Assembly: GCA_020634435.1 (NCBI GenBank)
Contig: JACKBS010000037.1
Coordinates: 1-14,956 of the forward strand
DNA: 14,956 bases
Reading direction: 5' to 3'
Source of the DNA: Ardenticatenaceae bacterium
GTDB lineage: Bacteria; Chloroflexota; Anaerolineae; Promineifilales; Promineifilaceae
The notes beneath the pieces were generated by a model. It was given only the letters and a program-made list of their open reading frames with translations. It ran no database searches and was not told the origin of the DNA. Shown here one piece after another: positions 5,306-12,132 of this stretch. The translations under genes and the position numbers were made by a program. Positions within the stretch are counted from its first letter, which is position 1. Each line of letters opens with the position of its first letter.

Positions 5306-8300
5306 TCATTTATCCTCTTTGCGAGACTTCTTTCTGTTACCTACAACTAGCGCGACAACAGCCAATAGCAGGGCTGCTCCCGCACAAATGCCGTTGCTGC
5401 TTGAATTGGACGGTTGGATTGGTTCGGGCACGGCCGTTTCCGTGTCCTCGTCAGTCACTGTGGTTTCTATTTTAGGTATGGCCGTTTCCATCTCAATAGG
5501 AGCAGTAACTGAAGCCAAAACCTCAACCTCCCCGCCATCCCCTGACAACACAAACCCGGCCCAATAGTATGGATTGGAGTACTCGTCATCTCCATAATCG
5601 CGGACGTAAAGCTGGGCTAGGCGGAGGGCATCGGCTTTGCTCCGACCATCCAAAAGATGGGTGTAGAACTGCTCCATGAGCAAGCCCGTGGCTGCATCAT
5701 CTACTGTCCACAGCGTTGAGATAACGGTGGGTGACTGGAAAAGAAAGGCACGGTTTAGGCTGACTAGTTCATCGCCAGCCGTAATGTTTGAGATGTCGTC
5801 TCCTTCTAATTGGAGGTTGCCAACGCTGGTTTGGCAAGCGCTGAGAACGACGAGTTCGATGTTATCCATTGGCAAGCTGTAAACTTCATCCACATGCAAT
5901 TTGCCATCATCCCCTACATTCATCTCATCTCCAGGCGTCAGGAAGATAGCCGATTGCAGTGGCGCGACAGTATTGAAGGTGGCATGAGCACCAAAATGGA
6001 GAATGTTAGCATGGGCTACACCCTCATAAACGGCTGCTTCCCCCGCCGCAGCCCCGACTAGTGGTGTGGTATTGAACAATTCAGCCACCGCGACCGCCGT
6101 ATCTTCCGCACCAGGCAACGGGAAAAGCGGGTTACCAAAGTCATCGGTAGTAGCAGCCTCAGGATTGCCAATAACCAAAGCGGTGTCATAAGAAGGTGTT
6201 GTGCCCTCCTCCGGCAGATATGGCAGCATACTAGCACTGGGCAGGTGGGTAATTGTGTAATCTTCCAACAAGTAGCGTTCCCCGTTGGTAAGGGCGGTAA
6301 ATGGAACGTAGTGCAACGCTTGATGAGGGATAATAACGAGGTGGGGCGTATTGAGATAGGAACGGATAGGCGCGATGAGAGTGTCATAAAGGGTGACGGC
6401 CGTATCAGGATGTGCCGCAGCAAACGGACTGTCAAGATTATCAAAGAAAGATCGCACCTGTGCGTTAAGATCTGTTACCGTCACATCAAGGGTCACGACA
6501 TCAAAGCTGTTGGCGGTTAGAATGAACGCAATGGTTCGCTCCTCCAACACCCAGAAAGAAACGAGCGTGGTTTGTTCGTTTAGCAATGACTGGGTTGTGG
6601 GCAAATCAATCACTGCCAGCCGTCCTGGAACCAATTCCTCTAATGACTCATCCAGCGCATCCAGGGCGGCAAGTGCCTCATCATATGCTATTTCTGCCAC
6701 TATCCGCTGTGTTTCCAAATCGGCAACCAATTCCGGGTCAGGCGGATTGAAGGCATGCGCGCGGGCGAGAGCATCCTGGGCCGCGATCAGTGTGGCGTAT
6801 GCTTCATTGGCATTAACAATAAGCGGGGCTGCCTCGTTGTCTGCCAACTGTACCGTTCCCGTGGCCAGCGCATCGCCAAAAGAACGAGCGCGTCCCTGCT
6901 CACTTGTGAGGAATGCCTCTGTTGAAAAATCTTCTATTATATACAAATCCAGCAAATGGTCATACAGAGAAGAATATTGGTCAATAAAACTGGCTCGTGC
7001 TACATCGCTACCGGAAATGGCGCGTATAGATTCAAGCACTGATACAGCTTGTTCATAATATCTTATTGCTTCCAAATACTGCTCTCTGGCCTGGTACAAC
7101 AATCCAATGTTGTTGAGGGTTGTCCCTTCACCCACGCGGTCGTCCACTTCGCGGCGAATAGCCAACGCCTCTTGATAAGTCGTCAATGCTTCATCGTCTC
7201 GCCCTTGTGCATCGTAAATTAAAGCGATGTTGTTGAGGGTCGTCCCTTCACTTGCCCGGTCGCCTACTTCGCGAATGATGACCAACGCCTCTCCGTAAGC
7301 CATTAATGCCTCCTCGTACCATTCTTGCGATTGGTAGACGGCCGCAATGTTATGGAGAACTGCTCCTTCACCTGCGCGGTCGCCCACTTCGCGGTTGATA
7401 GATAATGCATCTTCATAGGTTGTCAATGCTGCCTCGTACTGCCCTTGCGATTGGTAAACCACTGCGATGTTGTTGAGGGTCATCCTTTCACCTGCATGAT
7501 CGTCCACTTCGCGGTGAATAGCCAACGCTTCTTCATAAACTGTCAACGCTTCTTGGTACTTCCCCTGAGCGTAGTAAACCCCGGCGATACCATCGAGGGT
7601 CGACCCTTCACCTGCGAGATCACTCACTTCGCGGCTGATAGCCAACGCCTCTTCATAAGTCGTCAATGCCACTTGGTACTGCCCTTGAGAAGCATAAACT
7701 CCCGCAATGTTGTGGATAGTTGTCCCTTCACCGGCACGGTCGCCCACTTCGCGAAGAATTGCCAATGCCTCTTCATAAGCTGTCAACGCCTCTTTGTACT
7801 GTCCTTGCGAGTGGTAAACTGAACCAATATTGTTGAGGGTTTCCCCTTCACCTACGCGGTCGCTCGCTTCGCGGAGTATAGCCAACGCCTCCTCATAGGT
7901 AGTTAACGCCTGCTTGTATCGCCCTTGGGCTTGGTAGACGGCCCCGATGTTGTTGAGGGTCGTTCCTTCGCCTGCGTAATCGCCCACTTTGCGGAGGATA
8001 GCCAACACATCTTCATATGCCGTCAGTGCTATCTTGTATTGACCTTGAGCATAGTACACTCCTGCAATATTGTTGAGGGTTGTCACTTCACCTGCCTGGT
8101 CGTTCATTTCGCGACTGATAGCCAATGCTTCCTCATACATTGTCAACGCTAAATCGAGCTCTCCTTGCAATTTGTAAACCAAAGCAATGTTATTGAGGGC
8201 CGTCCCTTCACCCGCCCGGTTGCCCACTTCACGGCTGATAATTAACGCTTCCTCATATGTTGCTAACGCCTGCTTGTATCGCCCTTGGGCTTGGTAGACC

Positions 8301-9613
8301 GCCCCGATACCCGTGAGGGTTATCCCCTCACCCGCGTAGGCGCCTACTTCGCGGCTAATAGCCAGTGCTTCCTCATACATTGCCAACGCCTCCTCATACC
8401 ACCCTTGAGATTTGTAGATCCCCGCAATGTTGTGGAGGGCTGTCCCTTCACCTGAACGGTCGCCCACTTCACGGCTGATAACCAACGCTTCCCCATATGT
8501 TGCTAACGCCTCCTCGTACCGCCCTTGTGCGTTGTAAACTAAAGCGATGTTGTTGAGAGCTGTTCCTTCACCTGCAAGGTCACCCACTTCGCGGCTGATA
8601 GCTAACGCCTCTTCAAGAGTCATCAAAGCTGCTTCGTACTGCCCTTGCGATTGGTAAACCGCTCCGATGTTGTTGAGTGTCGTCCCTTCGTCTGCACGGT
8701 TACCCACTTCACGGAGAACAACCAGTGCTTCTTCATATGTAGCCAACGCCAGCTTGTACATTCCTTGGGATTGGTAGACCTCCCCGATGTTGTTGAGTGT
8801 CGTCCCTTCACCTGCTCGATCCCCCACTTCACGAAGGATGACTAATGCCTCTTCATGGTTAGTTAACGCCGCCTCGTACTGCCCTTGAGCAGAGTAAACC
8901 ACCCCAATACTAGTGAGGGTTGTCCCTTCACCTGCTCGATCCCCCACTTCACGGAGGATAGCTAACGCCTCTTCATAGGTTGTTAGTGCTACCCCATATC
9001 TTCCTTGAGCATGGTAGACTCCCGCGATGTTGTGGGTATTTGTTCCTTCACCCGCTCGATCTCCCAATTCGCGACTAAGAATTAACGCTTCTTCAAAGAT
9101 TTCCAGCGCTACCTCGTATTGCCCTTGGGATTGGTAAACCAAAGCGATGCCTTGGAGAGCCTTTCGTTCGCTTGAACGGTCATCCACTTCGCGGAAAATA
9201 GTCAACGCCTCTTCATACGTAGTCAACGCCACTTGGTACTGCCCTTGAGTATAGTAGACCCAGGCGATGTTTTGGAGAGCGGCTCCCTCAAATCGTCGTT
9301 CCTCTGTTTGCCGGAATATCTCTAGACTGATGTTATATGCTTCTAACGCACCATTTCTATCACCTACAAACTCACGTAGGCGGCCTAATGCTAATCCACA
9401 AATTCCTAAATCGTCTAGATTAGGGAAGTTTGCTGTTGAGTGTGCATTAAATCCGGCTTCTAGCAAGGGGTAAGCATTTGTGGAATCGCCAGCTACGAAC
9501 AACTCAACACCTCTGGCACATTGATCCACAGAGTTGCCTTCTTGTGCAAGGGTGGGCGGATTTGAGCAGCCGAGCAAAAAGAGGCTCACTAGTAATAAGA
9601 AGATTTTTTTCAT
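5306..9613 (-). CDS. CHAT-2: lipoprotein TPR-CHAT cysteine protease with 19 TPRs
   Basis: A 1435-aa protein. The start is placed at ATG 9613 because it begins a lipoprotein signal, MKKIFLLLVSLFLLGCS, with lipobox LLGC and Cys16, and has AGGA 11 nt upstream; the same frame is open to 9655 but that start has no such support. Cys32 and Cys72 match CHAT-1. Residues 94-858 hold 19 TPR units of 40 residues (pattern YQSQGQYEAALTTYEEALAI). A helical linker (905-990) is followed by the CHAT domain (about 1010-1358) with His1210 (HFGAHATFN) and Cys1260 (VLSACQTS). The C-terminus has a membrane helix (about 1408-1425) and basic end KKSRKEDK. It is anchored by lipid at one end and helix at the other, so the protease and TPR coil should be outside the membrane. 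It lies 43 nt downstream of the lipoprotein gene, probably in one transcript. Trigger and substrate are not visible. Confidence 0.93.
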   Translation of the reverse strand: MKKIFLLLVSLFLLGCSNPPTLAQEGNSVDQCARGVELFVAGDSTNAYPLLEAGFNAHSTANFPNLDDLGICGLALGRLREFVGDRNGALEAYNISLEIFRQTEERRFEGAALQNIAWVYYTQGQYQVALTTYEEALTIFREVDDRSSERKALQGIALVYQSQGQYEVALEIFEEALILSRELGDRAGEGTNTHNIAGVYHAQGRYGVALTTYEEALAILREVGDRAGEGTTLTSIGVVYSAQGQYEAALTNHEEALVILREVGDRAGEGTTLNNIGEVYQSQGMYKLALATYEEALVVLREVGNRADEGTTLNNIGAVYQSQGQYEAALMTLEEALAISREVGDLAGEGTALNNIALVYNAQGRYEEALATYGEALVISREVGDRSGEGTALHNIAGIYKSQGWYEEALAMYEEALAISREVGAYAGEGITLTGIGAVYQAQGRYKQALATYEEALIISREVGNRAGEGTALNNIALVYKLQGELDLALTMYEEALAISREMNDQAGEVTTLNNIAGVYYAQGQYKIALTAYEDVLAILRKVGDYAGEGTTLNNIGAVYQAQGRYKQALTTYEEALAILREASDRVGEGETLNNIGSVYHSQGQYKEALTAYEEALAILREVGDRAGEGTTIHNIAGVYASQGQYQVALTTYEEALAISREVSDLAGEGSTLDGIAGVYYAQGKYQEALTVYEEALAIHREVDDHAGERMTLNNIAVVYQSQGQYEAALTTYEDALSINREVGDRAGEGAVLHNIAAVYQSQEWYEEALMAYGEALVIIREVGDRASEGTTLNNIALIYDAQGRDDEALTTYQEALAIRREVDDRVGEGTTLNNIGLLYQAREQYLEAIRYYEQAVSVLESIRAISGSDVARASFIDQYSSLYDHLLDLYIIEDFSTEAFLTSEQGRARSFGDALATGTVQLADNEAAPLIVNANEAYATLIAAQDALARAHAFNPPDPELVADLETQRIVAEIAYDEALAALDALDESLEELVPGRLAVIDLPTTQSLLNEQTTLVSFWVLEERTIAFILTANSFDVVTLDVTVTDLNAQVRSFFDNLDSPFAAAHPDTAVTLYDTLIAPIRSYLNTPHLVIIPHQALHYVPFTALTNGERYLLEDYTITHLPSASMLPYLPEEGTTPSYDTALVIGNPEAATTDDFGNPLFPLPGAEDTAVAVAELFNTTPLVGAAAGEAAVYEGVAHANILHFGAHATFNTVAPLQSAIFLTPGDEMNVGDDGKLHVDEVYSLPMDNIELVVLSACQTSVGNLQLEGDDISNITAGDELVSLNRAFLFQSPTVISTLWTVDDAATGLLMEQFYTHLLDGRSKADALRLAQLYVRDYGDDEYSNPYYWAGFVLSGDGGEVEVLASVTAPIEMETAIPKIETTVTDEDTETAVPEPIQPSNSSSNGICAGAALLLAVVALVVGNRKKSRKEDK
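7141..9300 (-). repeat. Eighteen 120-nt TPR-coding repeats in CHAT-2
   Basis: Eighteen units at exact 120-nt spacing; a marker around the codons for REVGDRAGEG recurs from 7141 to 9181 without indels. Individual units differ more than those of CHAT-1. Some show partial copying, for example the stretches at 7909-7940 and 8269-8300, 360 nt (three units) apart, are identical. An additional degenerate unit follows at each end. Confidence 0.9.
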
Positions 9614-9656
9614 GAAACCGTTCCTTTTGTTGATTAGGCTGCAAACAGGCATCAAG

Positions 9657-10754
9657 CTAGCGTTCGTTTTCCAACGCAGAGACTCGTTCTGTGTCGCCTA
9701 ACTGTTGATAAAGGGCAACGGCCGTATCCCAATATCCCTTATTCCCCGTCAATTTCCACAGCTCAGCCCGCGCCTCTGCCTGGCTCTCTACATCGCCCAC
9801 GGTTTCGGCCAGAATTGAAGCGTCATTAAATGCAGTCTGGGCATCCGCATTGAAACGGATGGCGATGAGAATACGGCCGCGCCACAGTAACACCTGCGGC
9901 GATTTGTGCATCACAGCAGCCTCGTCCAGAGCAGCCAGGGCATCGCCATACAATCCTTGCCCGGCGTAATAATTGGCCAACGCAAATTGCTTTGCACCTT
10001 CCTCAAGTGGCAGCGCCATAATCCTGGCTCTGGCTGCGTTGACAACGGCCGATTGTTCCGGTGCAAGTAGTTGAAAACCTAACCCCTTAGACGGGTCAGC
10101 GGAAGAGGATGCGCCACTGTCCACGTCGGTGATTTCAAGTAGATAATTTTCACCTGGCTCCAATGGGGGCGCATCATCCGGGTAGTGTATTTCTGTGGTG
10201 GTCACGCCCGCCTCCTGCCAAATTGCTACACCGTCCTGAATTATGGCGACGGTGTAACTGCTCGCGCCTGTATCGTGCCATTGCAACAAAGGATGCGTTT
10301 CTATGGTGCTGGTACGACGCGGATAGATGATAAATGGAACCTGCTGACCAGGAGCCATGGGGCGCACAATCTGTACCCCATCCCAAAACAAATCCGGTTG
10401 GCTAACCTGACACGGACTGCCTGCCTCTTGCGTCAGGGTATGCACCGTCAAATCTGCGCATAACACGACAACATCGCCATCTGAGGGCGGCTGGATCAGA
10501 TCGCCGCGTTGAATCGTTGTCCCCCAAGAAGCAGGATGGAAGGCCGTCCAACCCTGTGCTAGCCGCTTGATTTGCACCGCTTCATCACCCGAGCTGGTCA
10601 ACAAAAAATGCAAACCTTCGTCAGGCAGCGGCGTTGGGGTTAGTGGTGGCATGGTGCTGATTGGAGGAACGGTTGGCGTTGCTGGTGGTGGTGATGCACA
10701 ACCTGTCGACAACAAGAAAACAAACCCAAGAACAAGGATATATAAACGCTTCAT
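9657..10754 (-). CDS. Lipoprotein with FecR-like, Ig/FnIII-like and TPR-like regions
   Basis: A 365-aa protein with a lipoprotein signal (MKRLYILVLGFVFLLSTGCA; Cys19), then a Pro/Thr-rich spacer (20-46) typical of surface lipoproteins. Residues about 55-125 resemble a FecR-type beta domain (GWTAFHPASWGTTIQRGD, then VVVLCADLTVHTL). Residues about 150-230 resemble an Ig/FnIII-type domain (PLLQWHDTGASSYTVAI...GENYLLEI). Residues 240-365 are helical and TPR-like. Both middle calls are pattern-based. The ATG has AAGGAG 6-7 nt upstream, and that site overlaps the TAA of the preceding gene, which implies translational coupling. It precedes CHAT-2 by 43 nt. A role as outer-face sensor or scaffold for the CHAT proteases is inferred. 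Its last 24 codons occur again as scars after CHAT-2 and CHAT-1. Confidence 0.85.
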   Translation of the reverse strand: MKRLYILVLGFVFLLSTGCASPPPATPTVPPISTMPPLTPTPLPDEGLHFLLTSSGDEAVQIKRLAQGWTAFHPASWGTTIQRGDLIQPPSDGDVVVLCADLTVHTLTQEAGSPCQVSQPDLFWDGVQIVRPMAPGQQVPFIIYPRRTSTIETHPLLQWHDTGASSYTVAIIQDGVAIWQEAGVTTTEIHYPDDAPPLEPGENYLLEITDVDSGASSSADPSKGLGFQLLAPEQSAVVNAARARIMALPLEEGAKQFALANYYAGQGLYGDALAALDEAAVMHKSPQVLLWRGRILIAIRFNADAQTAFNDASILAETVGDVESQAEARAELWKLTGNKGYWDTAVALYQQLGDTERVSALENER

Positions 10755-10763
10755 TTCTTCTCC

Positions 10764-12077
10764 TTAACGCAGCGCGCTTAAACGTTCGGCAATGGTGTCC
10801 TGCCAGATGGCGGGGTCATCGGCAGCGAGATAGCTCAGGGCTGTCTCTAACTGGGCAATGATTTCTGCCGACGGCCGTTCCAATGCTTCAAGCGTCAAAG
10901 CCAGGTAGTAATGGGGACGAGCGGCAAAGAGAGCGCGGTCTAATCCCCCGTCCTGCTCCATGCCCACCGCCAAGCGCAACTGCTCTGCCGCCAGATCAAA
11001 CAGCTCCTGCTCATAATAAGCCTGCCCCAAATGGGTGTGCAGGCGATATTGGGTAAATAGATGCGTTTGCCGTTCTTCAGCCAACTCTGGCACAGGTGTG
11101 TGTTGCAGCACAGTAAGGCCGCTGCGTAAAACAGTCTGCGCCTTAGCTGGCTCACCTTGTAACAGATAGAGGTGTCCCAAATTGTTATAGGCTGGCGCAA
11201 AGTCCAGATCATGATCAAGTGCCTGTTCATACCAATGGATGGCCTCATCATAACGGGCGATGGTTTCGTAAGCGGCGGCCAGATTGTAATAGCTGGGAGC
11301 TAGATCGTTGTTAATGGCGATGGCTTGTTGCAGTTTCTGTCGGGCCGTTGTTAGTTGCCCCTCTTCAATGGCCGTTACCCCCTGGTCGTTGTACCGTTCC
11401 GCCAATTCCGGTAGATACAGAAAGCGCAGTCCGGCAATAAGCAAAAAGGCGATGAGGGCGGTGGTTGCCATCACTTCTGCATGGCGGTGGGTCGGCAGAC
11501 GGGGTATGCGACGCAAGAGTGAGGTGATAAGAGCACGGCCGTTTTGCGTAAATGGGCTGGCGGTAATCAGCATCGTCAGCAACGTGCTAACGATGGCCAC
11601 ATTGTCTGGGGCGTGCGTCCACAGGCGGCGGATGATGTCCGTAGCCAGAGTAACGGTGAGGACAAACAGCGTAACAGCCAGAATTTGCCATAGGAAATCC
11701 CGGTCGGTTTCTTTTTTGGCTGCTGCCTCATCCAAAAACCACCACCAGTGGGCTTGCGGCGGACTCAGGCTTTTGCGCCAAGTCGCTAGAGAAGGTAGAA
11801 GTGGTGCACTCACTTGCAGGCGTAATTGCCCATCCAGACGAATCAATTGCTGCGCATCCTTTACCGCAGGTGTTATATCCTTCAGCCGTGCAGCTTCCAG
11901 TTGGTCTCGTACCATAATGACAGTGAGAAGCGTTTCTGGCTCACGTTCATTGAGTGCTGCCAAGGTTTGTTCGTAGGTAGGCAAATAGGCGGAGATTCCA
12001 GGTTGTGGAAAAGATGGGTTGATGGACGGTATTGTTGTAATTTGAGGCTTGAAAAAATATAGCCATTTGGTGAACAT
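10764..12077 (-). CDS. Membrane protein with three TM helices and C-terminal TPR domain
   Basis: A 437-aa protein. Residues 1-128 form a predicted soluble N-terminal part. Membrane helices are at about 129-149 (LWQILAVTLFVLTVTLATDI), 158-175 and 200-222. The loop between the second and third helix is rich in Arg and His (LLRRIPRLPTHRH), so it should be cytoplasmic and the C-terminal part extracytoplasmic. Residues 226-437 are TPRs of the ordinary 34-residue type (APSYYNLAAAYETIARYDEA, then APAYNNLGHLYLLQGEPAKA). A strong AGGAGGG lies 6 nt before ATG 12077. It sits 55 nt after CHAT-3 and only 9 nt before the lipoprotein start. The TPR face would be on the same side as the CHAT proteins, so it may hold the complex or be a protease target; both are inference. 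I do not recognise a named family. Confidence 0.88.
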   Translation of the reverse strand: MFTKWLYFFKPQITTIPSINPSFPQPGISAYLPTYEQTLAALNEREPETLLTVIMVRDQLEAARLKDITPAVKDAQQLIRLDGQLRLQVSAPLLPSLATWRKSLSPPQAHWWWFLDEAAAKKETDRDFLWQILAVTLFVLTVTLATDIIRRLWTHAPDNVAIVSTLLTMLITASPFTQNGRALITSLLRRIPRLPTHRHAEVMATTALIAFLLIAGLRFLYLPELAERYNDQGVTAIEEGQLTTARQKLQQAIAINNDLAPSYYNLAAAYETIARYDEAIHWYEQALDHDLDFAPAYNNLGHLYLLQGEPAKAQTVLRSGLTVLQHTPVPELAEERQTHLFTQYRLHTHLGQAYYEQELFDLAAEQLRLAVGMEQDGGLDRALFAARPHYYLALTLEALERPSAEIIAQLETALSYLAADDPAIWQDTIAERLSALR

Positions 12078-12132
12078 GATTTCCCTCCTGATGTTTTAGC
12101 AGCGATTCAGTCAGTGACAACAACCAACCTAT

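Noticed and set aside
7445..8152. Plus-strand repeat-peptide frames across the CHAT-2 array
   Set aside because: Same cause as above; the minus strand encodes a coherent TPR protein with conserved residues over the whole length.
7141..9300. Regular repeats that might suggest a CRISPR array
   Set aside because: The units are 120 nt, diverged throughout with no constant repeat and unique spacer division, and are fully coding for TPRs.
9614..9655. Upstream extension of CHAT-2 by 14 residues to ATG 9655
   Set aside because: It would put extra polar residues before a perfect lipoprotein signal. The ATG at 9613 has its own ribosome binding site and matches the MKKI start of the paralogs.
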